Of a stretch of DNA of 64,000 nt, positions 16,604-25,800 are shown in pieces. The first letter of the stretch is position 1. Every line of letters begins with the position of its first letter. Location: contig NZ_CP036250.1 in the NCBI RefSeq assembly GCF_004300825.1, positions 1,240,001-1,304,000 on the forward strand, in the 5' to 3' direction. Source of the DNA: Egicoccus halophilus. GTDB taxonomy: Bacteria; Actinomycetota; Nitriliruptoria; Nitriliruptorales; Nitriliruptoraceae. The notes below the pieces were generated by a model. It did no database searches, was not told the origin of the DNA, and worked only from the letters and a program-made list of their open reading frames with translations. Made by a program: the position numbers and the translations under genes.

Positions 16604-17872
16604 TCAGCCGCCGTCCTCCGCCACCAGCCGCACGATCGGCACCTCGGCCTCGTCGAGGGCGAGGTACAGCGCCCCGTCGTGCGGTCCCGCCTCGACGTCG
16701 CGGATGCGCCAGCCCTCGTCGCCCAGCAGCCGCTCGACCTCCTCGGCGGTGTCGCCGTCGACGGCGAAGCGGGCCAGCTCCTGTGTGGCCAGGCCCGCGA
16801 CGAACAGGTCGCCCTGCCAGGCCGGGAACTGGTCGCCGTCGTAGAACGTCATGCCACCCGGGGCGAACCCACCGGTGCCGCACTCCCAGTACCGCACCGG
16901 TGGCACCGTGTCGTCGCGCTCGTCGGGATGCTCGCCGACCGGGACGTCGGTGCCGTACTCGCAGGCGGTCGTGGCGACGGGCCAACCGTAGTTGCCGCCG
17001 GCCCGGAGGACGTTGAGCTCGTCACCGTCCTCCTCGCCGTGCTCGCTCTGCCACAGCTTGCCGGTGTCGGGATGCACCGCCATGCCCTGGACGTTGCGGT
17101 GGCCGAAGGTGAAGATCTCGTCGCGGACGTCGGGGTCGTCGACGAAGGGGTTGTCCTGGGGGACCGATCCGTCGGGCGCGAGCCGGATCGTGGTGCCGAG
17201 ATGGTTGGACGGGTCCTGCGACGGGTGGTCGTCGAAGTCCTTGGAGCCGCGATCGCCGACCGTGACGTACAGGTGCTCGTCGGGACCGACGACGACGCGC
17301 GAGCCGAAGTGGACCGGTGGCTCGGGCAGGAACGGGTCCACCGCGAACAGCACCTCGACGTCGTCGAGCCGGGCCGCGTCGAGGTCGAGCCGGGCACGTG
17401 ACAGGTGGGTGCTCGTCGCCCCGTCGTCGGCGGAGACGTGGGTGAGGTAGATCCAGTCGTCGTCCGGGTCGACGGCGACGTCGAGCAGTCCGCCCTGTCC
17501 CTCGACGACGACCTCCGGGACGCCGGCGAGGTCGGTGACCTCGCCCGTGTCGGTGTCGACGACCGACAGGGTCCCGGGCAGCTGGGTGACCAGCAGCAGC
17601 GGTCCACCGTCGAGGAAGGCCAGCCCCCAGGGCTGGTCGAGGCCCTCGGTCACCGCCTCGATGATCGGCTGCGGCTCCTCGTCCGCCTCCTGCGGGGCCG
17701 CGGCACCCGTGTCCTCGGCATCCGCATCCTCCGCGTCCGGCGCGCCGGCGGTCCCGTCGGCATCGGTGCCGGTCGTCGACGACGCGGTGTCATCGGGCGT
17801 GTCGTCGCACCCCGTCAGCGCGAGCGCGAGGATCGCGGTTCCACCGAGCATCGTTCGTAGCCGGGACGCCAT
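16604..17872 (-). CDS. PQQ-type glucose/sorbosone dehydrogenase family lipoprotein
   Basis: A 422-residue exported protein. The N-terminus MASRLRTMLGGTAILALALTGC ends in a lipobox (LTGC, Cys22), followed by an acidic Asp/Thr-rich linker to about residue 68. The rest is a six-bladed propeller of the glucose/sorbosone dehydrogenase family: QPWGLAFLDGGPLLLVTQLPG, GGLLDVAVDPDD, WIYLTHVS, FGSRVVVGPDEHLYVTVGDRG, TFGHRNVQGMAVHPDTGKLWQSEHG and GGNYGWPV, which include the conserved active-site His (GHRN) and Glu-His (SEHG) positions. Family members oxidise aldose sugars using PQQ, but many homologues have unproven substrates. ATG 17872 has GGGGGA just upstream. It is divergent from ohr. Confidence 0.88.
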   Translation of the reverse strand: MASRLRTMLGGTAILALALTGCDDTPDDTASSTTGTDADGTAGAPDAEDADAEDTGAAAPQEADEEPQPIIEAVTEGLDQPWGLAFLDGGPLLLVTQLPGTLSVVDTDTGEVTDLAGVPEVVVEGQGGLLDVAVDPDDDWIYLTHVSADDGATSTHLSRARLDLDAARLDDVEVLFAVDPFLPEPPVHFGSRVVVGPDEHLYVTVGDRGSKDFDDHPSQDPSNHLGTTIRLAPDGSVPQDNPFVDDPDVRDEIFTFGHRNVQGMAVHPDTGKLWQSEHGEEDGDELNVLRAGGNYGWPVATTACEYGTDVPVGEHPDERDDTVPPVRYWECGTGGFAPGGMTFYDGDQFPAWQGDLFVAGLATQELARFAVDGDTAEEVERLLGDEGWRIRDVEAGPHDGALYLALDEAEVPIVRLVAEDGG

Positions 17873-18240
17873 CGATTCCCCCGTCGCGTCGGTCGTTCCG
17901 GGCGACCGTACGAGGCGTCGGCCTGGGGGAGCGTGCGTCGGACTCGGCCCTTCGGACCTCCTGACGGCCGGACTCCGCGACCCGTGCCGTCCCGCGCCGC
18001 CGCAGGGCGCTGGGGTCCCCTGGCCCGACCCGGCGCCCGGGACACCTGCTCGCCGGCGTCAGCCGATGCCGGTGAGCAGCTCGTCGAGGCCGGCCACCAG
18101 CGTCGCGCTGGTCTTCCGCGAGATAGCACGTTCGTTCTGCTCCACTGTGCCGGACCTCGCCCTCGCCCTCGAACTCGAAACTCGACATCGACGGTCCGGC
18201 GACGCGACGCTCGGACGACGAGTGAGAACGGAATCCACCC
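17873..18240. other. Intergenic region between divergent lipoprotein and ohr genes
   Basis: These 368 bases hold no gene I can support. A minus-strand frame ending at 18059 closes with about 27 protein-like codons (reading GTGGAGCAGAACGAACG...) from a GTG near 18142; it could be a short peptide or a remnant but lacks a clear ribosome-binding site. The only locally AT-richer patch is around 18118-18155. No OhrR-type operator was recognised. Confidence 0.4.
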
Positions 18241-18663
18241 ATGGACGCGCTCTACACCGCGCAGGCAACCTCGACCGGCGGTGGCCGCGACGGTCACGTG
18301 CGCTCCACCGACGGCTTCGTCGACCTCGACGTGGCCACACCGAAGGAACTCGGGGGCGCCGGGGGCGCCACCAATCCCGAGCAGCTGTTCGCGGCCGGCT
18401 ACGCGGCCTGCTTCCACTCGGCGTTGCAGTCCGTGGCCCGCCGCGAGGGGACCGAGATCGCCGGTTCGTCGGTACGGGCCGAGGTCGGGATCGGCCCCGA
18501 CGGTGACGGGGGCTTCGGCCTGACCGTCGCGTTGCACGTCGAGCTCGAGCGCGTCGACCGGGCGGTGGCCGACGCGCTCGTCGCCGGCGCCCACCAGGTG
18601 TGCCCCTACTCGAACGCGACGCGCGGCAACCTCGACGTCGACATCACCTCCAGCGTGCGCTGA
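18241..18663 (+). CDS. ohr: Organic hydroperoxide resistance protein (Ohr/OsmC family)
   Basis: This 140-residue protein is full length for Ohr. It begins MDALYTAQATSTGGGRDGHV with the typical Ohr N-terminal strand, and has the two catalytic cysteines: Cys57 in YAACFHSAL and Cys121 in QVCPYSNATRGN. NPEQLFAAGYAACFHSA is the Ohr rather than the OsmC variant. The enzyme reduces organic and fatty-acid hydroperoxides in the cytosol using lipoyl-type dithiols. No MarR-like OhrR of the usual type is adjacent, although a winged-helix regulator gene follows shortly downstream. Confidence 0.95.
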   Translation: MDALYTAQATSTGGGRDGHVRSTDGFVDLDVATPKELGGAGGATNPEQLFAAGYAACFHSALQSVARREGTEIAGSSVRAEVGIGPDGDGGFGLTVALHVELERVDRAVADALVAGAHQVCPYSNATRGNLDVDITSSVR

Positions 18664-18675
18664 CGGCGGTGCCCG

Positions 18676-18789
18676 ATGCCGGCGGGTCCCCGACTCGTCG
18701 GCCCGGCGGCGGCCCTGGCCGGCGTCGTCAACGCGCGCTGGTTCCGGCGTGCGGCGGAGACGATGGCACGCGAGCAAGGGCTCGAGTGA
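18676..18789 (+). CDS. Possible 37-residue peptide coupled to downstream regulator
   Basis: A short frame from ATG 18676 encodes MPAGPRLVGPAAALAGVVNA... and ends with EQGLE. The middle (about 6-19) is hydrophobic and the end is an amphipathic, charged helix. Its TGA overlaps the ATG of the winged-helix regulator (ATGA-type overlap, 18787-18791), which argues for translational coupling. The upstream ribosome-binding site is weak, so it could be a leader peptide or chance. No family recognised. Confidence 0.4.
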   Translation: MPAGPRLVGPAAALAGVVNARWFRRAAETMAREQGLE

Positions 18790-19229
18790 TGCCCGAGCTC
18801 GATCTCGTCATCCACGCGCCGAAACGGTTGCGGATCATGGCCGTCCTGGGCGCCTTCGAGTCCGTCACCTTCGCCGTGCTGCAGCAGCGGCTGGGGCTCA
18901 CGGCGCCGGACCTCTCCAAGCAGCTCAGGGCGCTGCAGGACGCGGGGTACGTCAAGAGCCGCAAGACCGGGCGGGGACCCGGCAGTGAGACGTGGGTGGC
19001 CATGACCCGGGCGGGCACCAAGGCCTACGACGCCCACGTCGCCGCGCTGCGGGCGCTGCTCGACGGCGGCGACACGGCGCCCTCCGGCTGCGTGTCGCGG
19101 TTCCTCGGGTGGGTGCCGCCGCGCGGGTACGTCACCAAGCACGTCGCCGGTCGCGGCGCCGGACGACGTCGTCCCGCGCGCACGGCCTTGACACCGGCGC
19201 ACGCACCGTCTGTGGTGCCACGTGGGTGA
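18789..19229 (+). CDS. Winged-helix DNA-binding transcriptional regulator (HTH_34/MarR-like)
   Basis: A 146-residue protein. The first ~90 residues, LDLVIHAPKRLRIMAVLGAF, ESVTFAVLQQRLGLTAPDLS and KQLRALQDAGYVKSRKTGRG, form the winged-helix fold of the PF13601-type 'winged helix DNA-binding' family, with the recognition helix at TAPDLSKQLRALQDAGYV and a basic wing (KSRKTGRGPG). The last ~45 residues are arginine-rich and of low complexity, beyond the family core. Start ATG 18789 is set by the overlap with a preceding short frame. Targets are unknown; it follows ohr by 125 bases, so regulation of ohr or of the downstream secreted peptidase is possible but unproven. Confidence 0.82.
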   Translation: MPELDLVIHAPKRLRIMAVLGAFESVTFAVLQQRLGLTAPDLSKQLRALQDAGYVKSRKTGRGPGSETWVAMTRAGTKAYDAHVAALRALLDGGDTAPSGCVSRFLGWVPPRGYVTKHVAGRGAGRRRPARTALTPAHAPSVVPRG

Positions 19230-19325
19230 GGGTGGTGTGAGCGCAGTGGGGCGCTCGCACCGGCCGGGAGCCGACTCACCCGTTCGGACCGGTGAGCGCC
19301 GGTCCTCAGACAGAGAGGGATGCCG

Positions 19326-22300
19326 GTGACAACCGCCGGACATCTGCGAAGGTGGCGCGCCACATCTGCGCTGCTTTCCGCAGTACTTGCCATCGGGCTG
19401 ACGACCGCCGTGACCGGCGGTGCGGAAGCCGACCCGACCGCACCGGACGACGAGGAACTCGTCTTCCCCGGGCTGCCGACGACCAAGCTCGCCCTCATCG
19501 AGGTCGAGAGCTACACGGCACTGTCGAACCTGGAGACCTTCCACCAGATCGACCTCGCGCACTGGCACGACCAGGTCGACGACGGCCGGGTGCGCTCGGC
19601 CGCCTTCGTCACCGACGAGGAGATCGAGATCCTCGAGGGACTCGGCGTCCACATCGAGGACGTCAGCGACCTGCCGACACCGGAGGAGGCCGAGGACGAG
19701 TTCCTCGGGTCCATCGAGCAGACGGAGATCGAGGACCTGATCTCGCGCCAGCAGGCCGAGCAGCGTGAACTCGAACTGAAGATGCAGGCGCTGCAGACGA
19801 CGTCGGCGACCTCCTACTCGACGGCGTTCCTGCGCTCGGCGGCCGCTGCCGACCTCGAGCTCGCCGCGGTTCCGCCGCCGGTGGACGACACCGAGTTCCT
19901 GCGCGTGCTGCGGGCCGACACGTTCACGAACTACTCGGGCAACTTCCTGTCGATCGAGGTGCGCTCGCTGTTCGACGACACGACCAGCGCGAACGCCCGC
20001 GACGACCGCATGGAGATCTCCTACGAGGAGGACGGGGAGACCACCACCCGGACGCTCAACGTGTTCTCGGACGCCGGGCAGTACATCTACCACCGGGTGA
20101 GCCGCCCGGTGCTCGTCCGGGGCGGGACCCTGCCCGACACGGTCGAGGTGCGGCTCTTCGAGCGTCTGCGCGACGCCGAGGGCGAGCTGACCGGTGAGGA
20201 GGAGCTGCTCGAGGAACTCGTCGTCCCGACCAGCACCTGGGCGCCCTACGACGAGATCGGCTACCCGGAGGGCTTCCAGTACGGCTTCGTGCCCGGCTAC
20301 CTGGACTCGGTCGACTCGACCAACGCCATCACGCTGCTGCACGAGCAGTACCCGGAGCTGACCGACCTGGTCGAGCTGCCCAACCAGACCAACGGCTACC
20401 AGCGCAAGGCGATGCTGGCGTACGTGGCGACCAACGGCACCCCCGGCGAATCGACCGTCAACGTCGAGTCGCTGGACTGGGGCCACGAGGGCGGCAACCA
20501 GATCACGTTCGAGATCCTGGACACCGGCGTCGCCGGCCAGGACCTGGGCGTCGTCCGCGACACGGCCGGCAGCGGCAACAACCAGCGGCAGATCGTGCGG
20601 GTCACCCCGGCGACCGACGGTGACGGCGTCGTGACGTCGACCGCCGCCGAGGTCATCGCGGCCATCAACGCCTCGGACGAGGTCAACGACCTCGTGCGGG
20701 CCTTCACCTACCGGGGCAGCGAGGGCGGCGGTGTCGTGCCGACGCTCGGCCAGCAGAACCTGTCCGACCACCTCAACGCGCCGACCCACAAGATCGACCG
20801 TGGGCCGCGTGACGTGTACATGCTGCGCATCGGCGCGCACCGCGACGGGTCGAAGACCGGTGTCTTCGCCTACTCGCAGGAGCACGCCCGTGAGTGGGTC
20901 ACCCCCGTCGTCGCCGTCGAGACCGCGACCCGGCTGCTGCGCAACTACGGCACCGACCCGCTGACGACCGAGCTGGTCGACAACCTCGACATCTTCATCA
21001 TCCCGACCGTCAACCGCGACGGCACCGACTACTCGCGCTACGACAACACCACGCAGCGGCGCAACCTGACGCGCTACTGCGACGAGCTCTACTCCGACGT
21101 CAACGCCCGCAACGCCTGGGGCGTGGACCTCAACCGCAACTTCGCGCGGTACAGCCTGTTCGACGGCTACTCGGGTGCGAGCACGTCGTGTGTCAGCGAC
21201 GTCTTCGCCGGGCCGAACGAGCTGTCCGAGCCGGAGGCGCAGAACTCGGTCTGGGTCGTCGAGCAGAACCCGAACATCCGGTTCTCGATGAACATCCACA
21301 CGCACGGTGGCTACTTCATGTGGGCGCCGGGCACCTACCGGACCCCGGGCCGCATCCCGGCCCCGCGTCCCGACCTCGGCGTCGAGGAGTTTTTCTTCGA
21401 GGCGTCGGAGACCATCCTGGGTCGCATCGCCGAGCACCGTGGCACGGTCATCGAGCCGGGTCGTACCGGCCCGATCATCGACGTGCTGTACTCGGCGGCC
21501 GGCAACTCGGCCGACCACTTCTGGTACGACGGGCTCGAAGAGGGTCGTCCCGTGTTCGGCTGGAGCTTCGAGGCCGGCGCGAACGTCTACACCGGCCAGG
21601 GCAACACCGGCTGGGTGTCGCCGGGTGGCTTCTTCCCCACGTTCATGGACGAGGGGTGGAACCAGTCGATGGAGTTCGCCAACGGCATCTACGGGATGCT
21701 CGAGGTGGCCCTGGAGTTCGAGCAGGACGACCAGGCGCCGACCACGCGTCCCAACGTCCGCGGTGACGTGAACTACGACGGTGCGGCCGACGTGTTCTTC
21801 GCCTCGGATGAGCCGGCGACCGTCCACTACACCACGGACGGGACCACGCCGACCACCGACTCGCCGACCGTGCAGCGTTGGGGTCACGACACGCACCCGA
21901 CGGGCGGCGCCCGTGACAGTGCGGAGCCGATCTCGCTGGACGAGACGACCACGCTGAAGTGGTTCGGTGTCGACGTTGCCGGCAACGAGGAGGCCGTGCG
22001 CGAGCTGACGGTCTACATCGACGAGGAGCCGCCGTTCGTGGCGGACGCCTGCACCGACGTGGCGCCGCTGCAGTTCCCGGACGTGACCGGAGGCCGTCAC
22101 GCGGACAACATCCGCTGCATCGGTGGTCTGGGGATCTCGCAGGGCAACACCGACGGTGAGTACATGCCGGGCAGCGACGTCCGTCGTGACCAGATGGCGA
22201 CCTTCATCGCCAACATGCTCCGCGTCGCAGGTGTGCAGCTGCCGGCCTCGCCGGACGACGCCTTCGGCGACGACGGTGGCCACCACGAGCTGGCGATCAA

Positions 22301-22640
22301 CCAGTTGGCGGAGCTCGGCATCGTGCAGGGTCGTTCCGAGGGCGTGTACGCGCCGGGTCGGGCGGTCACGCGCGAGCAGATGACCTCCTTCCTGGTGAAC
22401 TCGCTCGAGTACATCCTGGACGAGGAGCTGGCGGCGGAGGCGAGCGCCTTCACCGACATCGCTGCGAGCCGTCACTTCGAGAACATCGAGATCGCGGCGC
22501 ACCTGGGCATCACCCAGGGCACCACACCGACCACGTTCGGCCCCGGCCAGAACGTGCGTCGTGACCAGATGGGCTCGTTCATCAAGCGGTCGCTCGACGT
22601 CCTGGCGGCGGACGGTTACGTCCTGACCCCGGTGCGTTGA
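19326..22640 (+). CDS. Secreted M14 zinc carboxypeptidase with chitobiase-like and SLH-like repeats
   Basis: About 1,104 residues. GTG 19326 is preferred because GAGAGGGA ends five bases before it; an ATG at 19320 is too close. A basic start and hydrophobic stretch (ATSALLSAVLAIGLTTAVTGGAEA) form a Sec signal. After a ~130-residue propeptide-like region comes an M14 peptidase domain: zinc ligands His520 and Glu523 in EHAREW and His658 in NIHTHGG, substrate-site WGVDLNRNFARY, and likely catalytic Glu749 in GWSFEAGA. About 115 residues are inserted before the HxxE motif. VHYTTDGTTPTTDSPTV (about 835) is a chitobiase C-terminal-like segment. Three SLH-like repeats (from about 910) such as FPDVTGGRHADNIRCIGGLG and VRRDQMATFIANML end the protein and may anchor it to the cell wall. 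It probably degrades extracellular peptides. Confidence 0.88.
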   Translation: MTTAGHLRRWRATSALLSAVLAIGLTTAVTGGAEADPTAPDDEELVFPGLPTTKLALIEVESYTALSNLETFHQIDLAHWHDQVDDGRVRSAAFVTDEEIEILEGLGVHIEDVSDLPTPEEAEDEFLGSIEQTEIEDLISRQQAEQRELELKMQALQTTSATSYSTAFLRSAAAADLELAAVPPPVDDTEFLRVLRADTFTNYSGNFLSIEVRSLFDDTTSANARDDRMEISYEEDGETTTRTLNVFSDAGQYIYHRVSRPVLVRGGTLPDTVEVRLFERLRDAEGELTGEEELLEELVVPTSTWAPYDEIGYPEGFQYGFVPGYLDSVDSTNAITLLHEQYPELTDLVELPNQTNGYQRKAMLAYVATNGTPGESTVNVESLDWGHEGGNQITFEILDTGVAGQDLGVVRDTAGSGNNQRQIVRVTPATDGDGVVTSTAAEVIAAINASDEVNDLVRAFTYRGSEGGGVVPTLGQQNLSDHLNAPTHKIDRGPRDVYMLRIGAHRDGSKTGVFAYSQEHAREWVTPVVAVETATRLLRNYGTDPLTTELVDNLDIFIIPTVNRDGTDYSRYDNTTQRRNLTRYCDELYSDVNARNAWGVDLNRNFARYSLFDGYSGASTSCVSDVFAGPNELSEPEAQNSVWVVEQNPNIRFSMNIHTHGGYFMWAPGTYRTPGRIPAPRPDLGVEEFFFEASETILGRIAEHRGTVIEPGRTGPIIDVLYSAAGNSADHFWYDGLEEGRPVFGWSFEAGANVYTGQGNTGWVSPGGFFPTFMDEGWNQSMEFANGIYGMLEVALEFEQDDQAPTTRPNVRGDVNYDGAADVFFASDEPATVHYTTDGTTPTTDSPTVQRWGHDTHPTGGARDSAEPISLDETTTLKWFGVDVAGNEEAVRELTVYIDEEPPFVADACTDVAPLQFPDVTGGRHADNIRCIGGLGISQGNTDGEYMPGSDVRRDQMATFIANMLRVAGVQLPASPDDAFGDDGGHHELAINQLAELGIVQGRSEGVYAPGRAVTREQMTSFLVNSLEYILDEELAAEASAFTDIAASRHFENIEIAAHLGITQGTTPTTFGPGQNVRRDQMGSFIKRSLDVLAADGYVLTPVR

Positions 22641-22658
22641 TCCGCTGAACCGGTAGCA

Positions 22659-22694
22659 CGACGGAGCCCGGGCCTTGCGGCCCGGGCTCCGTCG
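22659..22694 (+). terminator. Strong stem-loop terminator after M14 peptidase gene
   Basis: A perfect 16-bp stem, CGACGGAGCCCGGGCC with its exact complement, closes a TTGC tetraloop 19 bases after the stop codon. No T-run follows, as is common in GC-rich actinobacteria. Confidence 0.85.
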
Positions 22695-22779
22695 GTTCCT
22701 GAGCACGTGCGACCGTGGGAAAGCGTGCCGGGGACGGGTAATGCAGATCGTCGGCAAAAGTCGGCACGATGTGATCGGT

Positions 22780-22791
22780 AACTTCGAAGTT
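22780..22791. promoter_or_regulatory. Perfect 12-bp palindrome AACTTCGAAGTT upstream of secreted-protein gene
   Basis: AACTTCGAAGTT lies in the only AT-rich patch (about 22740-22800) between the terminator and the next gene, 89 bases before its ATG. A TTGCTT element (22792-22797) abuts it and could be a -35 box, so the palindrome is a candidate operator. Binding protein unknown. Confidence 0.35.
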
Positions 22792-22879
22792 TTGCTTGTT
22801 CTCCGTCGGAAGTCCGTCTAGCGTTCGCCGCCGCGGGAGAAAGGCCGGGTGCGGGACCCGGCCGCCCGGGAGTGTGCGT

Positions 22880-25800
22880 ATGTTCACGTCGACGGCTCGA
22901 ACCGCAGCCGTACCAACCACGCCCGACCGCAGCCGGAGCCGCATCGTCGGCCTGCTGCTGGTCCTCGCCATGGTCGCGACGGGCTTCGGCGCGACGCCGC
23001 CGGTGCTCGCCCAGGAGCAGGCGCCGTGCGGACTCGACGTCCGCTGCGAGGCGGAGTCGGCCGTGCTCTCCGGCGGTGCGGGTGTCGCCAGCAACCACCC
23101 CGGTCACACCGGCAGTGGCTTCGTCGACAGCATGGGCGCCGGGGCCGGGATCCGCTTCGACGTGGACGCGCCCGCGGCGGGCGACTACGTCGTCACGATC
23201 CGCTACGCGAACGGCGAGGGCGCGATCGGGCTCGACTTCCGTACCGCGACGCTTCGTGCCGGTGAGACCGACACCCGGGTGCGCTTCCCGGTCAGCGGGG
23301 AGTGGTCGTCCTGGCAGCAGGTGTCGGTTCCCGTCACGCTGCCGGCCGGTTCCTCCTCGCTCGACCTCCTCGTCGGCGACGGTGACGACGGCAACATCAA
23401 CGTCGACCACGTCGTACTGCGCGATCGGCCTGCCGGCTCCGCCGAGGGGACCGACGAGCAGGGCGTCACGCTGCGGGTGTACGACGTCGGCATCGGCCTG
23501 CAGCAGATCTGCACGTTGCGGACCGGACAGACCCCGAACGTCGACGTGCTGCGTCCGGAGATCAACTGGCTGACGCCTGCCGACTTCGGTGGCCACGACG
23601 TCAACTACGTCGCCCAGGTCGTCGCCGACCTCGAGGTCCCCGAGACCGGCTCCTACGACTTCCGCCTGGTGAGCGACGACGGCTCGCGACTGTCGATCGA
23701 CGGCACCGAGGTCATCGACCACGACGGGCTGCACGGCGCCACCCCGAAGGACGGCTCGATCGAGCTGACCGCCGGTACCCACGCCGTGGAGATCGACTAC
23801 TTCCAGGCCGGTGGTGGTGCCGCCCTCGCGCTGCTGTGGCGCGCGCCGGGTCAGGACACCTTCGAGGTCGTGCCCAACTGGGTGCTCAGCACCGAGGGTG
23901 GCGGCGCCCGCGTCGTCAGCCCCGGCATCAAGTACTGCGAGGGTGTCGACGAGAGCCCCGGCGACGGCGCACCGCTCGCCGGCGTGCACCCGAGCTTCGA
24001 CCTGACCGACCTGCGGCCGAACGACGATTTCCAGCCCGACGTGTCCGGCATGGCCTGGTTCGACGACGGCAGCCTCGCCCTGCTGACCTGGGGCGCCTCC
24101 CAGAGCTCGTCCAACGGCAAGCTCTACCGCGTCACCGACGTGCAGGGCGAGGTCGACCTCGACGAGGTGACCGTCACCGAGATCGCCTCCGGCCTCGAGG
24201 AGCCCCAGGGCGTCGCGGTCGTCGAGGGGATGGTGTACGTCGCCGACAAGACCGGTCTCGACCGGCTGGTGGACGGCAACGGCGACGGCTTCTACGAGGG
24301 GCGCGACCGCCTCGCGAGCTGGCCGCACGGCGGCAACTTCCACGAGTTCGCCTTCGGTCTGCCCTACCGCGACGGCAGCTTCTACGTCGCTCTCTCCGTC
24401 GCGCTGGAGCGCAGCGGTGACAGCACCGTCCCGCAGCCGGCCGCCGACCGGGGGACGGTCGTGAGGATCGACCGCGAGACCGGCGAGCTCGAGTACATCG
24501 CCGGCGGTCTGCGCACGCCCAACGGCATCCAGTTCGGTCCCGACGGTGCACTGCTGATCACCGACAACCAGGGCGGATGGGTCCCGTCGAGCAAGCTCGT
24601 CCGCATCGAGGAGGGTGGCTTCTACAACCACTACACCACCTTCGTGGACCCCGACACCGGCGAGACCGTCAGCGGCCGCTTCGACGACCAGCCGGTGACC
24701 CCGCCGGTCGTGTGGATGCCGCACAACGAGATCTCCAACTCGCCCTCGACCCCGGTCGTGATCGAGGAGGGGATGTTCGCCGGCCAGCTCGCCATCGGTG
24801 ACGTGACCTACGGTGGCCTGCAGCGGGTCTCCCTCGACGAGGTGGAGGGCCAGCAGCAGGGCGCGCTGTACCGCATGACCCAGGGGCTCGAGGCCGGGGT
24901 CAACCAGGTCGACGTCGGACCCGACGGTGACATCTACATCGGTGGCATCGGTTACGACGGCAACTGGGCCCAGCCGGGCAAGCTGCGCTACGGGCTGCAG
25001 AAGCTGACCGCGAACGACACGGTCACGATGGACGTCCTGTCCACCGAGATCACCGAGACCGGCTTCGAGCTCACCTACACCAAGCCGCTGTCGTCGGAGA
25101 CCCGCGAGGAACTCGCCTCCCGCTACCGCGTGTCGCAGTGGCGCTACAACGCCTCGGCGGCGTACGGCGGCCCGAAGATCGGCGAGGAGCAGCTGGCGGT
25201 GACCGCTGCCACCGTCGGTGAGGACGGCCGCACCGTCTCGCTGGAGATCCCGGGCATCCGTCCCGGCCACGTGGTGCACCTGCACTCGCCGCGTCCCTTC
25301 ACCGCCGAGGACGGCGAGGAGCTGTGGAGCACGGAGGTCTGGTACACGGCCAACGTCGTGCCCGGCTACGTCGGCCCGGCCGACCTCGGGTACTACGAGG
25401 CCGAGGAAGCCGCGCTGACCGGCGGTGCGGGCGTCACCACCGAGCACAACGGCTTCTCCGGCTCCGGGTTCGTCGACGGCTTCAACAACCAGGGCGCCGG
25501 CGTGACCTTCACCGTGCAGGCCGACGAGGCCGGCAGCCAGCCCGTCCACCTGCGCTACGCCAACGGTCCGCACCCGGCGCCGGGCACCAAGACGGTGTCG
25601 CTGCACGTCAACGGCGAACGGGTCGGCCCCTGGGCGCTGCCGAGCACCGGCGACTGGCAGACGTGGGCGTTCGCCACCCGCGAGCTCGACCTGCGCGCCG
25701 GCGAGAACACCATCACCCTGCGCTACGAGGCGGGCGACGACGGCAACGTCAACCTCGACCTGCTGACGTTGCGCGACGACCGCGACCTGTGCGCGCCCTT

